The notes beneath the pieces were generated by a model. The model had not been told where the DNA came from. It saw only the letters and a list, made by a program, of their open reading frames with translations, and did not search any database. Below, piece by piece: positions 44,287 to 53,705 of a stretch of 64,000 nucleotides of DNA. Every line of letters starts with the position of its first letter. Within the stretch, counting starts at the first letter, position 1. The position numbers and the translations under genes were made by a program. Origin of the DNA: Blastocatellia bacterium (GTDB lineage Bacteria > Acidobacteriota > Blastocatellia > Pyrinomonadales > Pyrinomonadaceae); contig PMSM01000005.1 in assembly GCA_003168335.1 (NCBI GenBank), positions 124,001 through 188,000 on the forward strand, read 5' to 3'.

Positions 44287-45813
44287 CTATTTTCCTTTGT
44301 GAATGTCGTGGGTCTGTTCCCACTCTTCCCCGTCACGAGCCAGCAAGTCGTCAGCTTCTTTCGGACCCCAGGTCCCAGCCTTGTAGTTCGGGAACGCCGG
44401 CGCCGGTTCAGAATTCCACGCAGCCTGGATCGGAGCGACCACACTCCACGCGGCCTCGACCTGATCGGCGCGCTGAAACAACGTCGCGTCTCCCATCATG
44501 CAATCATGCAAAAGGCGTTCGTAGCCGGTGCTGGGCGTGTTCCCAAAATAATCTTCATAATCAAAGTTCATGTCGACCGCGCCGATTTTCAGAATTGGTC
44601 CGGGAACTTTGGCGCCAAAGCGCACGGTGATTCCTTCGTCCGGTTGAATGTGCAGCACCAGTTGATTGCTCGAGAGTCGATCCACGGGCGTGTCGCGGAA
44701 CAGCACGAAAGGCGCGCGCCTGAAGTTGATCGCGATTTCGGTGTCGCGTGCGGCCAGGTGTTTGCCGGTGCGCAGATAGAAAGGAACGTCGGCCCAACGC
44801 CAGTTGTCGATCAGAAGCTTGAGCGCGACGAATGTTTCCACGGCTGAATTGGGAGCGACGTTGGGCTCGCTGTGGTAAGCGGGAACCGGCTGGCCATCAA
44901 TTTCGCCGGCGTCATACTGGCCGCGCACTGCGCGTCGGCCCGCTTCCTCAGTCGATGGGCATTGAATAGCGTGCAGAATTTTTGTTTGCTCATCCCGAAC
45001 GGCGTCAGCCTTAAAAGAAACCGGCGGCTCCATCGCGGTCAGCGTCACCAACTGAAGCAAGTGGTTCGGCACCATGTCGCGCAGCGCTCCAGCCTCTTCA
45101 TAGTATCCGCCACGGTGTTCGACGCCGACCTTCTCAGCCGCGGTGATTTGCACGCTGTCGATGTACGTGCGGTTCCAGATCGGCTCGAAGATGCCGTTGC
45201 CGAAACGAAATACCAGAATATTCTGCACGGTCTCTTTGCCGAGGTAGTGATCGATGCGATAGATCTGGTGCTCGTCCAACACCTGTTTGAGCGCCTGGTT
45301 CAGCTTGCGGGCCGACTCGAGATCGCGGCCGAAGGGCTTTTCGATCACTACCCGCCGCCAGTGATTGTCTCCCTCGTGAGTCAACTCGACAGACCCAAGT
45401 CGTTGCACGACCGGAGCAAAGTAATCCGGCGCGGTGGCCAAATAGAAAAAGTAGTTGCCCTGCGTGTTCCGCTCGCTGTCGATCCTGGTCGTCATTTCTT
45501 TCAGACTGGCGAAGGTCTGGTCGTCATTAAAATCGCCAGAGAGGTAGTAGAGCCTTTCTTCCAGCCACTGCCAGACTTCGGGCTCTATGTCGTTGGTAGC
45601 GAATTCACGCATTTCATCGTTAAGTCGTTTTCTGAACTCGGCGTCATTCATTACCGCGCGCGCGACACCGATGACCGCGAAATCGTCGGGCAACAAATTG
45701 CTTTTCTTGAGATTGTAGAGTGCGGGGATCAGCTTCCGCATGGTGAGGTCACCGGCCGCGCCGAAGATCACCATGATGCACGGTGGATCGATGTGTGGTG
45801 TGTCGTCTGTCAT
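44287..45813 (-). CDS. zwf: Glucose-6-phosphate 1-dehydrogenase
   Basis: G6PD, 508 residues, oxidises glucose 6-phosphate to 6-phosphogluconolactone with NAD(P)+ in the oxidative pentose phosphate pathway. The signatures are [17 protein letters not shown] (18-34) and the active-site [13 protein letters not shown]. The start is chosen at 45813 (MTDDTPH), because the ATG at 45876 would overlap the gnd gene by 41 bp and adds a non-conserved leader. Directly downstream of gnd (22-bp gap) and so in one operon with it. The 6-phosphogluconolactonase gene is not in the window. Confidence 0.95.
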   Translation of the reverse strand: MTDDTPHIDPPCIMVIFGAAGDLTMRKLIPALYNLKKSNLLPDDFAVIGVARAVMNDAEFRKRLNDEMREFATNDIEPEVWQWLEERLYYLSGDFNDDQTFASLKEMTTRIDSERNTQGNYFFYLATAPDYFAPVVQRLGSVELTHEGDNHWRRVVIEKPFGRDLESARKLNQALKQVLDEHQIYRIDHYLGKETVQNILVFRFGNGIFEPIWNRTYIDSVQITAAEKVGVEHRGGYYEEAGALRDMVPNHLLQLVTLTAMEPPVSFKADAVRDEQTKILHAIQCPSTEEAGRRAVRGQYDAGEIDGQPVPAYHSEPNVAPNSAVETFVALKLLIDNWRWADVPFYLRTGKHLAARDTEIAINFRRAPFVLFRDTPVDRLSSNQLVLHIQPDEGITVRFGAKVPGPILKIGAVDMNFDYEDYFGNTPSTGYERLLHDCMMGDATLFQRADQVEAAWSVVAPIQAAWNSEPAPAFPNYKAGTWGPKEADDLLARDGEEWEQTHDIHKGK

Positions 45814-45835
45814 TTTGCTTGCTTCGGAAGTCCTG

Positions 45836-46825
45836 CTAGGGCTTACCACCAGAGTGCGGCTCAATATGTCCGCCAAACTTCTGCCGCATCGCCGACAGGA
45901 TCTTTTCGGCGAATGTATGTTCCTGTCGAGAACGAAAGCGCGTGTACAGCGCGGCGCTCAGCACCTCAGCGGGAACCGCTTCCTCGAGCGCGGCCATGAT
46001 CGTCCAACGTCCTTCACCCGAATCCTGAACGTACCCGCTGTAATTCGCAAGCTCAGGATCTTCGACCAGGGCCATCGCCGTCAGATCAAGCAGCCACGAT
46101 GAAACGACACTGCCGCGGCGCCAGACTTCCGCGATATCCGCGACGTTCAAGTCATAGCGATGCTCTTCCGGCAGGTCTTTCGAGTTAGCGTTGTGAAAAA
46201 TGTCGAAGCCTTCCGCATAAGCCTGCATCAAGCCGTATTCGATCCCGTTGTGGACCATCTTGACGAAGTGACCGGCGCCCGACGGACCGCAGTAAAGATA
46301 GCCATCCTCTACGGTGCCGGTTGTGGCTTCGCGTCCCGGCGTGCGGGGAATGTTTCCGCGACCGGGCGCGAGCGTTTCGAAGATTGGATCGAGATGGCGA
46401 ACGGTGTCTGCCGGGCCGCCAATCATCATGCAGTAGCCACGCTCTAGTCCCCACACGCCGCCGCTGGTGCCCACGTCGACGTAATTGATGGCCTGGTCGC
46501 GCAATGCTTGTGCGCGGCGCGCATCATCTTTGAAATAAGAGTTGCCGCCATCGATGATGATGTCGCCTCTTTCCATGCGCGCCGCCAAATCGGTCACTGT
46601 TTTCTCAGTCGCGTTGCCGGCGGGAACCATGATCCAAACGGCGCGCGGCTGCGTGAGTTTGCCGATGAAGTCGTCAAGCGACTGAGCGCCGATTGCGCCC
46701 TCGCCCGCAAGTTGCTTCACGTTGTCGGGGTTCATGTCCCAGACGACGCAGTCATGTCCACCACGCATCAGACGTCGCACCATGTTCGCGCCCATGCGGC
46801 CCAGACCAATCATTCCCAGTTGCAT
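45836..46825 (-). CDS. gnd: 6-phosphogluconate dehydrogenase, short form
   Basis: Decarboxylating 6PGDH of 329 residues (the short type, often NAD-dependent, rather than the 470-residue form). The Rossmann motif [13 protein letters not shown] begins at residue 7. The active-site region is [20 protein letters not shown], with the catalytic Lys in FVKMVHN and Glu in GIEYG. It produces ribulose 5-phosphate from 6-phosphogluconate. It is transcribed with zwf and probably follows pgi. Confidence 0.93.
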   Translation of the reverse strand: MQLGMIGLGRMGANMVRRLMRGGHDCVVWDMNPDNVKQLAGEGAIGAQSLDDFIGKLTQPRAVWIMVPAGNATEKTVTDLAARMERGDIIIDGGNSYFKDDARRAQALRDQAINYVDVGTSGGVWGLERGYCMMIGGPADTVRHLDPIFETLAPGRGNIPRTPGREATTGTVEDGYLYCGPSGAGHFVKMVHNGIEYGLMQAYAEGFDIFHNANSKDLPEEHRYDLNVADIAEVWRRGSVVSSWLLDLTAMALVEDPELANYSGYVQDSGEGRWTIMAALEEAVPAEVLSAALYTRFRSRQEHTFAEKILSAMRQKFGGHIEPHSGGKP

Positions 46826-46884
46826 AGTCAGTACGTCTCCTCAGTTGCACCTGAAAGTCTTGCGGCAGAGCCGCGTCCCCGAAT

Positions 46885-48609
46885 TCACAATAACGCCCTC
46901 TTGATTTCTTGTTTCAGTCTTTCCAAACCGGCATTCACATCCGCGCCCAGATGCACGCGCAACGCCCGCCGGCCGCGCTCCGCTAAGACTTCAAAGTCAC
47001 CGCGAGCTTGCGCAGCTTTCACGATTCCAAAGGTGTACTTCTGTCCCGGGACGGACAAGTCCGCCGCGTCATCGCAGGTGATCTGAAGAAACACGCCCGT
47101 GTTGGGTCCGCCTTTGTAAGCCTGTCCGGTTGAATGCAGAAAGCGCGGACCAAAGCCCAGGCAAGTGGCGACATGTTTCGTGTCGCGCACGGCATGACGG
47201 GCTGTTTGCAAAGCTCGTTCGTGCGCTTCGTTCCTCTCTACGTAAGCCAGCAACGCAAAGTAATCGCCTGGTTGCAAACGATCCAGATGCGCTTTGAAGT
47301 ATCCGCTCAACGAATGATCCCGGGCGTTCAAAGTCTGGCTGTTGGTTTCATCAGCGAATAACTTAATCCCTTCAGCTTCAAAGATCGGAGTTTCAGCGGG
47401 CAATGAACCGCTGCGCTCGTATTCTTCGGTGAGCTTCTTAGTCGCAATTTTGCTTGCCTCCACGTCGGGTTGATCGAATGGATTGATGCCGATGATCGAG
47501 CCCGCGACCGCCGTCGCGATCTCCCAGCGAAAGAACTCCTGGCCGAGATTGTAGACGTCAGGCAGGGAGATCCGCACGACTGGTTGACCCGCGCGTTCGA
47601 GTGCGTCAATGGCCGCATCTGTTGCCGACTCTGCGTCGGATTCTAACTTCAGATAGACGAATACGCGGTCGTCGCCGTAAGCGTCCGGCGAAGCCAGTGA
47701 TTCCCGATTAACTGGAATCAAACCTTTGCCATCCTTGCCGGTTGACTCAGCCAGCAATTGTTCCAACCACGCGCCGAGATCGTAAATTCCTGGCGAAGCC
47801 GTGATGGTGATTTTATCTCGATGTTGATTGTGCGCGACGCCGAGAACCGCGCCGAGAACAACGCCAGGATTCTCGCGCGCCACGATTTCTGGTCCGCAAA
47901 CTCTGACCATCGCGCCGGTGCGATCCAGAAACTTCGCCACCTCGACGCCGGTGGCCGCTGCCGGGGCCATGCCGAAATCAGAAAGCGCGGAGTAGCGACC
48001 ACCGATGGTTGGCACGCCCAGGAAGATCTTACGGAACCGATCGCTTTCGGCTGCCTGTCGAAGTCTTGAACCCGGATCAGTGATCGCCACGAACTGTTTG
48101 CCGACTTCATCGTTGCCGACAGCCTGCCGCGCACGCTCGAAAAAATATTGTTTGAAGATGTTCGGTTCGAGCGTCGTGCCTGACTTGCTCGAAACTATGA
48201 ACAGCGTGTTGGCCAGATCGATTTTGTCTTCGAGCGACTTGATTTGCGCCGGGTCGGTTGAGTCGAGGACGTGTAGTTCCGGAAATCCGTCAATCTTACC
48301 GAAAGACTTGCGCATCACTTCGGGGCAGAGACTGGAACCACCCATGCCCAGGAGCAGAACGTGCGAGAACTTCGCGTCTCTTACTTCTTCGGCAAAGTTA
48401 GCGAAGCGCCGACTTACCCTTTTCTGCTCATCGACGATACTCAACCAGCCGAGCCACTTGTCTTCATCTTTGCCCGTCCACAGAGAAGCGTTGCCCGCCC
48501 AAAGTCTCTTAATTTTGTGATTAGAATCCCAATCTGTGAGGGATGCTTCGACTTCTTCGGATAGCTCTTGCGGCAGAGAGAACGTCTGAAGATTGATGTC
48601 AGGTGCCAT
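46885..48609 (-). CDS. pgi: Glucose-6-phosphate isomerase, TalPgi-type isomerase domain
   Basis: A 574-residue phosphoglucose isomerase (SIS fold) interconverting glucose 6-phosphate and fructose 6-phosphate. GMGGSSLCPEVMRKSF, SSKSGTTLEPNIF and GRYSALSDFGMAPAAA are diagnostic of the isomerase half of bifunctional transaldolase/Pgi proteins, but no transaldolase domain precedes it here. The open frame to 48720 would add 37 residues encoded by a palindromic repeat (SPRPSPKGRG-type), so the ATG at 48609 is chosen. It heads the pgi-gnd-zwf unit. Confidence 0.88.
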   Translation of the reverse strand: MAPDINLQTFSLPQELSEEVEASLTDWDSNHKIKRLWAGNASLWTGKDEDKWLGWLSIVDEQKRVSRRFANFAEEVRDAKFSHVLLLGMGGSSLCPEVMRKSFGKIDGFPELHVLDSTDPAQIKSLEDKIDLANTLFIVSSKSGTTLEPNIFKQYFFERARQAVGNDEVGKQFVAITDPGSRLRQAAESDRFRKIFLGVPTIGGRYSALSDFGMAPAAATGVEVAKFLDRTGAMVRVCGPEIVARENPGVVLGAVLGVAHNQHRDKITITASPGIYDLGAWLEQLLAESTGKDGKGLIPVNRESLASPDAYGDDRVFVYLKLESDAESATDAAIDALERAGQPVVRISLPDVYNLGQEFFRWEIATAVAGSIIGINPFDQPDVEASKIATKKLTEEYERSGSLPAETPIFEAEGIKLFADETNSQTLNARDHSLSGYFKAHLDRLQPGDYFALLAYVERNEAHERALQTARHAVRDTKHVATCLGFGPRFLHSTGQAYKGGPNTGVFLQITCDDAADLSVPGQKYTFGIVKAAQARGDFEVLAERGRRALRVHLGADVNAGLERLKQEIKRALL

Positions 48610-48640
48610 AGCGCGCTTCCCCGGCTCTAGTGACGTCTTT

Positions 48641-48733
48641 CTCCCTCTCCCTTTGGGAGAGGGTCGGGGAGAGGGCGTGATGTTGAGCCGGCTTACTCCC
48701 TCTCCCCAGCCCTCTCCCAAGGGGAGAGGGAGT
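48641..48733. repeat. Palindromic repeat between pgi and mtnA
   Basis: CTCCCTCTCCCTTTGGGAGA (48641-48660) and TCTCCCAAGGGGAGAGGGAG (48714-48733) are near-complements, with a further GGAGAGGG and CCCTCTCC pair inside. The repeat type is widespread in bacteria and reads as a Pro/Ser/Gly-rich peptide in one frame. Confidence 0.75.
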
Positions 48734-48749
48734 CTTACAGCAGACTGCT

Positions 48750-49814
48750 CTAGGGCGCGTGTGCGGAACGCGTCGTGGCCAAACTGCGGAGGCTTTCAGT
48801 ATAAGGAGGCCGGGCAACACCACGATCAGTGATGATCGCGGCGATCAATTCATTGGGGGTGACATCGAAAGCAAAGTTGCGCACGGCAACTCCGTCGGGG
48901 GTGAGCTGCTGATCTCGAATGTGCGTAACTTCCTTTGCGTTGCGCTCTTCAATTGGAATCTGTTCTCCGGATGCGGTCGCAAGATCGACGGTTGATATCG
49001 GCGCCGCAACATAGAAGGGAATATTATGTTGCCTGGCCAGCACTGCCACCATGTAGGTTCCGATCTTGTTGGCCGTATCACCGTTGGCGGCGATGCGATC
49101 CGCGCCCACGACGACGCAATCGACTTTGCCCTGCTTCATCACATGACCGGCCATGTTGTCGGTGATCACCGTCACCGGGATGTTATCTTTGGCCAGTTCC
49201 CAGGCAGTCAGGCGCGAGCCCTGTAGAAATGGTCGCGTCTCATCCGCAATCACGGCGACGCGTTTGCCGGCATCGATTGCGCCGCGAACCACGCCCAGTG
49301 CCGTGCCGTAGTCTCCGGCCGTGGCCAGAGCCCCGGCGTTGCAGTGCGTCAGCACCGTGGCGCCGTCGGCGATTAACTCGCCGCCAAATTTTCCCAGCGC
49401 GCGATTTGAAGCGATGTCTTCGTTGAAGATTGCCTGCGCTTCGCTGATAAGTCGCTGCTTGATCTCCTCAACGTCATGGGTCTCTGTTTTAGCTTTCTGA
49501 AGCGCTCCCCGCATGCGCTCGATGGCCCAGAACAGATTAACCGCAGTCGGCCGGGTCGCCTCCATGACTTTGCAGATGAACTTGAAATCGTATTCAAGGT
49601 CCGCGACGGAAGTTCCCACCGACTGGCTGGCTCCCAGCGCCAGACCCATCGCCGCGGAAATTCCGATCGCCGGCGCGCCGCGCACGACCATCTTCTTGAT
49701 GGCGTCCGCGATTTCTTCGTACGAACGCAGCATCAGATATTTCTCTTCAGTGGGCAGCAGACGCTGATCCAGCATGCGCACGCCTTCATTAGTCCATTCG
49801 ACGGTCTTGATCAT
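48750..49814 (-). CDS. mtnA: S-methyl-5-thioribose-1-phosphate isomerase
   Basis: MtnA, 354 residues, isomerises methylthioribose 1-phosphate to methylthioribulose 1-phosphate in the methionine salvage pathway. It shows the eIF2B-like fold. The conserved catalytic segments are [24 protein letters not shown] (with the active Cys in THCNAGAL) and [20 protein letters not shown] with the active Asp. No other salvage genes lie nearby. The short gap to pgi is filled by a palindromic repeat, so co-transcription is uncertain. Confidence 0.93.
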   Translation of the reverse strand: MIKTVEWTNEGVRMLDQRLLPTEEKYLMLRSYEEIADAIKKMVVRGAPAIGISAAMGLALGASQSVGTSVADLEYDFKFICKVMEATRPTAVNLFWAIERMRGALQKAKTETHDVEEIKQRLISEAQAIFNEDIASNRALGKFGGELIADGATVLTHCNAGALATAGDYGTALGVVRGAIDAGKRVAVIADETRPFLQGSRLTAWELAKDNIPVTVITDNMAGHVMKQGKVDCVVVGADRIAANGDTANKIGTYMVAVLARQHNIPFYVAAPISTVDLATASGEQIPIEERNAKEVTHIRDQQLTPDGVAVRNFAFDVTPNELIAAIITDRGVARPPYTESLRSLATTRSAHAP

Positions 49815-50020
49815 CGGGTCCCGTAATCGAGTTTGATTTGAAGTTCAGCGGGAATCTTACTTGAGCAAGTGGCGCATGGCAAAGCAATGCAATGCGGAAG
49901 CCGTAGGGTTAGTTCATATTCTGAAGGAACAGACCGACTTGGTACCGGAACCTGTCGATGATGTCCTTGCGAGAATCTTCCAGGAGCTTCGTGCCTGCGG
50001 CACAGCCGCGATTGGTCCTC

Positions 50021-50587
50021 TTACACCTCAGCAGTTGCGGTGTTCGCACTCGTCTTCAGTTCCGCTGCAATCTCGCGCACCTGGGCCGTATGCCTGACCT
50101 CGTGACCGCCAACAAACAGAAGCCATTGATAAAGATTGATCGGTCCCAGCACCAGATGCGGTTGGATGACTTCGCCCAACGCCAGGCCATCGCCGGCCAG
50201 CGCCGCGGCGCGGAGAGCTGCTCGGGTTTGCTCCAACGCCGTCCAAGCCGCTGTAGCGTTGAGATCGCCTCTTGGGCTGACCTGCTCCGGCGCGCTTTTC
50301 CGTTCGGTACGGTCGGCAATCAATTCGAGCGGCAGGCTATTCATGACTGAAGACGTCTCGGTTTCTGGTCCCAGCCCTCCGGCGCGCGCATCAACGACCC
50401 ATTTAGTCATCCCGCGGCCAATTCGTTTCTCGATCATGACAAGGTGTTGCAGCACCTGGCCGACCGACCAGCGATCAGTCCCCGGCGATTCGTCGCGCCG
50501 GGCGGCCGGAACAAGTTCGACGGCCTCGCGCAGCGAACTTCGTTCGGTGTCGAGATAATTAAGCACTTCTTCAAGTCGTGGATGCAT
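50021..50587 (-). CDS. DinB-superfamily protein
   Basis: A 188-residue four-helix-bundle protein of the DinB/YfiT superfamily (RWSVGQVLQHLVMIEKRIG; VGGHEVRHTAQVREIA). The metal-binding histidines are seen as His48-like (QHL), His161-like (GGHEVRH) positions. Members are typically metal-dependent thiol S-transferases using bacillithiol, mycothiol or glutathione; the exact activity here is unknown. Monocistronic, between mtnA and the repeat upstream of the B12 riboswitch. Confidence 0.83.
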   Translation of the reverse strand: MHPRLEEVLNYLDTERSSLREAVELVPAARRDESPGTDRWSVGQVLQHLVMIEKRIGRGMTKWVVDARAGGLGPETETSSVMNSLPLELIADRTERKSAPEQVSPRGDLNATAAWTALEQTRAALRAAALAGDGLALGEVIQPHLVLGPINLYQWLLFVGGHEVRHTAQVREIAAELKTSANTATAEV

Positions 50588-50661
50588 CGATAGGTTCTCC
50601 TGTACCTTTTCAATATCACTACGGAAACTCTCAGGTCAACCGGAGGACAGGTCAACTCATT

Positions 50662-50778
50662 GGGAGCGCGAACGTCCCGTCCGCCGGGGCGTGCGCAGCA
50701 CGCTTAATTCGTCTTTGAAGCCATTTCCCGAACATTTTCGCGCTGCGCGCTCAGTGCGGACGCGACGTCCGCGTTCCC
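50662..50778. repeat. Palindromic repeat, family A copy 3
   Basis: The arms GGGAGCGCGAACGTCCCGTC (50662-50681) and GTGCGGACGCGACGTCCGCG...(50754-50778) are near-complements. The interior, with GCGTGCGCAGCACGC, follows copy 1 closely. It lies upstream of the first cobalamin riboswitch. Confidence 0.82.
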
Positions 50779-50910
50779 AGTTTCCACATCCGCACTCCGA
50801 CGAAAAGGCGACTTCCGGTTCGCAAACTTTAACTAGCAATCAAACATTTTTGACTTCAGCAGGCACGCGTGGTAACGTGCGTTTTCAATCGAACGCCAGT
50901 TCTTTTAAAT

Positions 50911-51036
50911 GCGTCTTGGGTGTCCCGCGTTGAGCGGGAAGAAAAGGGAAGCGGGTGAGAATCCCGCGCGGTCGCGCCACTGTGAAGATCGTCGCTACCT
51001 AGTGACGATGCAAAAGCCAGAGACCTGCCCGGACGC
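50911..51036 (+). ncRNA. Cobalamin riboswitch 1
   Basis: The P1 arms GCGTC (50911-50915) and GACGC (51032-51036) close the aptamer. The core shows the GGGAAGCGGGTGAGAATCCC stretch (50945-50964), GCGCCACTGTGA (50974-50985) and the B12 box AGCCAGAGACCTGCC (51015-51029). The B12 box has one base fewer than the common AGCCAGGAGACCTGCC. It would repress the downstream ABC importer when adenosylcobalamin binds. Confidence 0.9.
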
Positions 51037-51108
51037 TGTTTGCAGCTTTCGAACGCCTCGCGCAAGGGTGTTCAGGCCGCTCCGGGGAATTCCCTTTTTC
51101 GGAAAAAG

Positions 51109-51166
51109 ATCCCGTCGCCAGCCTGTCGCTTTCGCGTGGCAGAAGAGGTGACGGGATTTTGTATTT
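51109..51166 (+). terminator. Intrinsic-terminator-like hairpin after riboswitch 1
   Basis: ATCCCGTC (51109-51116) pairs with GACGGGAT (51150-51157), extended by GCC/GGT pairs with one G-U. A minor hairpin GCCTGTCGC/GCGTGGC lies inside, and TTTTGTATTT follows. It sits 72 nt after the aptamer, where a transcription-terminating expression platform is expected. The in-frame region beyond it (to 51461) is not the start of btuF. Confidence 0.7.
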
Positions 51167-51207
51167 CCAGTCTAGAGACAAGCGCGGTGAGGTTCAGGTA
51201 GCCGCGA

Positions 51208-51427
51208 GGAGTCCGCGTAGCGGACGGCCGAGAATAGCCCAGCGATTTATCGCTGGGTACGAATCGTCATTAAGAATGTTAGTCCGCGCAGCGGACGACC
51301 GAGGGCCCGTCAATTACCCGTGCCGCCGTATTCAGTCGCCCGCTTCACGGGCTCAGAGGCAAGTATCTTCCCCTGATCCCAGCGCTGGAAGTGCTGGGCT
51401 ATTTTCATTCGTCCGCTTCGCGGACTT
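51208..51427. repeat. Composite hairpin repeats in the btuF leader
   Basis: The hairpins GTCCGCGTAGCGGAC, AGCCCAGCG...CGCTGGGT, GTCCGCGCAGCGGAC, CCCAGCGCTGG and GTCCGCTTCGCGGAC lie in a row between the terminator-like hairpin and the btuF start. The GTCCGC units repeat three times. The long untranslated leader of more than 350 nt is unusual. Confidence 0.65.
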
Positions 51428-51461
51428 TACTTCATACTTCCCTCAGGGAAACTTCACGCTC

Positions 51462-52361
51462 ATGGTTTTGGTCATGCTCGGCGTAATGATCACCACCGCT
51501 TGCTACAAATCACAAAATCAAAATCCATCAACGACCAGTGACCAAACCCGCGAAGTCACAGACGAAGCGGGCCGCCGCGTGCAATTACCGTTGCGCATCG
51601 ATCGCATAGTTTCGCTCGCGCCTAATCTCACGGAGATAGTATTTGCGGTCGGCGCAGGTGATCGTCTGGTTGGCCGCACCAGGTACTGCGATTACCCGGC
51701 AGACGCGAAGCAGGTTCCGGAAGTTGGCGACACGATGACGCCCAGCATTGAGCGGATCATCGCCTTGAAGCCGCAAATTGTTTTGATTTCCACCGCCTCG
51801 CAGCTTGAAGCCTTTACCCGGCAACTCAACGAACAGAGGATTGCCGTTTACGTGACCAATCCACAAAGCCTCGAAGGCGTTTTTCGTTCTATTCAAACCC
51901 TGGGCGACTTATTTGGCGAACACGGACAGGCTGCTAAGCTGGTCGCGGACTCACGCCGGCGCTCGGAAACGGTCCAGGCGGCAGTAAAGCAAGTCAACCC
52001 AGTCAAAGTTTTCTACCAGGTCTCCGGTGAACCTCTCTACACAATTGGCCGCGACGCTTACCTGACCGATCTAGTGCGCCGCGCGGGTGGAGTTTCGGTA
52101 ACGGCTGACGTGCCGGGCGCCTTCCCACGGTTCAGCGATGAATCCGCGTTGGCGGCGCGACCGGAAGCGATCATTCTGCCCAGTGGCGGTTCAATGGGCA
52201 CGGCAAATTCAACCGTGGCCGCGTCGCTCAAGAATTCGCCGGCAGCATTGAATAGTAGAGTCTACAGAATCAACGACGATCATCTTTCGCGTCCGGGCCC
52301 GCGACTTGTTGACGGATTGGAAGAGATGGCGCGAGTGCTGCATCCGGAGGCATTCAAGTGA
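51462..52361 (+). CDS. btuF: Cobalamin ABC transporter substrate-binding lipoprotein (BtuF-like)
   Basis: A 299-residue periplasmic-type binding lipoprotein of the BtuF/FecB class. The signal has the lipobox MITTAC, so Cys14 is lipidated; the ATG at 51462 is the start that gives it. The fold is seen in RIVSLAPNLTEIVFAVGAGDRLVGRT and the C-terminal GPRLVDGLEEMARVLHPEAF. It delivers cobalamin to the BtuCD-like importer encoded next. The in-frame extension back to 51159 is encoded by repeat DNA and is rejected. Controlled by riboswitch 1. Confidence 0.88.
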   Translation: MVLVMLGVMITTACYKSQNQNPSTTSDQTREVTDEAGRRVQLPLRIDRIVSLAPNLTEIVFAVGAGDRLVGRTRYCDYPADAKQVPEVGDTMTPSIERIIALKPQIVLISTASQLEAFTRQLNEQRIAVYVTNPQSLEGVFRSIQTLGDLFGEHGQAAKLVADSRRRSETVQAAVKQVNPVKVFYQVSGEPLYTIGRDAYLTDLVRRAGGVSVTADVPGAFPRFSDESALAARPEAIILPSGGSMGTANSTVAASLKNSPAALNSRVYRINDDHLSRPGPRLVDGLEEMARVLHPEAFK

Positions 52362-52386
52362 TGGGCGCTGGGCAACGTGTTGCTCT

Positions 52387-52548
52387 GCGGCTCTGCCGCC
52401 CCACATTGCGGAAAGGCTTCGCCTTTCCGGCTGAATCTCTTTTGATTGAGGAGGCTACGCCTCCGGCGCGAGGCGTAGCCTCGCAAATAGTGAGGAAGGG
52501 CTAGCCGGTAAGGCAGAGCCTTACCGCAGTGTGCGGCGGCAAAGCCGC
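52387..52548. repeat. Composite palindromic repeat, family B copy 2
   Basis: The same nested order as at 35024: GCGGCTCTGCCGC, GGAAAGGCTTCGCCTTTCC, GAGGCTACGCCTC and the mirror GGTAAGGCAGAGCCTTACC, GCGGCAAAGCCGC. It fills the btuF-btuC gap and ends 14 bp before the btuC start. Confidence 0.8.
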
Positions 52549-52562
52549 ATAACTTTTTACTA

Positions 52563-53591
52563 ATGAGTAGAACGTCAAAATCAAACGAGTCAGGACGCGC
52601 GACCTTTGGTCGAACGCTTTTGATCTGCGGCGTCCTGCTTCTCCTCCTCGCCATCGTATTCGTATTAGCCTCGCTGCTGGGAAGCCAGCGGCTTCCGCTT
52701 ACCAGTTCGCTTTGTGCGTTGGCCGGCGGATCAAATTGCGGGCTTTCTTCCGAACAGCAGGCAATCCTGTTTGATCTGCGCTTGCCGCGCATCCTGCTCG
52801 CCGGAGCGGTTGGGATGTGTCTGGCGTCGGCGGGCGCCGGGTACCAGGCGCTGTTGCGCAATCCGCTGGCGGAGCCTTACTTGCTCGGCATCTCGAATGG
52901 CGCGGCGGTGGGAACGATGATCGCGCTGGTGTTTTTCGGTGCGCACGAGTGGAGCCGCCCCGTGATGGCGTTTGCCGGAGCGCTGCTCGCCACGCTGGTG
53001 GTCTATCAACTCGCCCGCGGACGCACCGGCGCGACGCCGGAACGGCTGATACTCGCCGGAGTAATCGTGACGACGTTTCTTTCGTCGGCGATCGTTTTCA
53101 TTACCACGCTGATGGATGCGACCCGCATTCGCTCGTTCACGTTCTGGTTGCTGGGCGACCTGTCGGGCACCACGACGAGCCTGCTGGCGATCGCACTGAT
53201 CGCGGCGGGTGTTGGCGTCGGCATACTCGCCATGAATGCGCGGTCCCTGAACCTGATGATGTTGGGAGAGCGCGACGCTTTCGATCTGGGAGTCGAAGTT
53301 GGACGGGTCCGGTTAACTGTCTTTATCGCCGCCAGCCTCCTGGTCGGCGCCTCGGTCGCGTCGAGTGGATCGGTGGGCTACGTCGGCCTGGTGGTGCCGC
53401 ACCTGGTGCGCCTTTCTCTGGGTAGCGACAACCGCGTGGTGATCGTAGCTTCAGCCCTGGCCGGGGCGGCGTTTGTGATTGTCGCCGACACGATTGCGCG
53501 GACGATCATCGCGCCGCGCGAATTGCCGGTGGGAGCAATCACCGCATTGATCGGCGCGCCGCTGTTTATTTATTTGCTGAAGCGCGGGTGA
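52563..53591 (+). CDS. btuC: Cobalamin ABC transporter permease (BtuC/FecCD family)
   Basis: A 342-residue permease with about ten helices. The FecCD/BtuC signatures are LRLPRILLAGAVGMCLASAGAGYQALLRNPLAEPYLLG and GSVGYVGLVVPHLVRL. It forms the channel for corrinoid import. The ATG at 52563 follows the family B repeat closely, with no clear Shine-Dalgarno. The substrate family could also be siderophore, but the riboswitch and B12 genes on both sides make cobalamin the best reading. Confidence 0.9.
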   Translation: MSRTSKSNESGRATFGRTLLICGVLLLLLAIVFVLASLLGSQRLPLTSSLCALAGGSNCGLSSEQQAILFDLRLPRILLAGAVGMCLASAGAGYQALLRNPLAEPYLLGISNGAAVGTMIALVFFGAHEWSRPVMAFAGALLATLVVYQLARGRTGATPERLILAGVIVTTFLSSAIVFITTLMDATRIRSFTFWLLGDLSGTTTSLLAIALIAAGVGVGILAMNARSLNLMMLGERDAFDLGVEVGRVRLTVFIAASLLVGASVASSGSVGYVGLVVPHLVRLSLGSDNRVVIVASALAGAAFVIVADTIARTIIAPRELPVGAITALIGAPLFIYLLKRG

Positions 53592-53614
53592 ACTGTCGTG
53601 AAGACGAACTGTCG

Positions 53615-53686
53615 TTTAGAGGCGGGCTACTGCCCGCCTGACTTGGGCGACCCGGATCAAAGGCGGGCGGTAGCCCGCCACTAAAC
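53615..53686. repeat. Palindromic repeat between btuC and btuD
   Basis: TTTAGAGGCGGGCTAC (53615-53630) pairs with GTAGCCCGCCACTAAA (53670-53685) and each arm is itself partly palindromic (GGCGGGCTACTGCCCGCC, GGCGGGCGGTAGCCCGCC). This is a different family from the one in the btuF-btuC gap. Confidence 0.78.
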
Positions 53687-53705
53687 TCAGGATCAATGAT
53701 CTGAA

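Noticed and set aside
48610-48720. An N-terminal extension of Pgi
   Set aside because: Its residues (Ser/Pro/Lys/Gly/Arg-rich) come from a widespread palindromic repeat; the conserved protein begins at 48609.
51208-51427. A possible CRISPR array from the repeated GTCCGC units
   Set aside because: The units are short, unevenly spaced self-complementary hairpins with no equal-length spacers and no cas genes.
51159-51461. An in-frame N-terminal extension of the BtuF-like gene
   Set aside because: It is encoded by palindromic repeats and would bury the lipoprotein signal in the middle of the protein.
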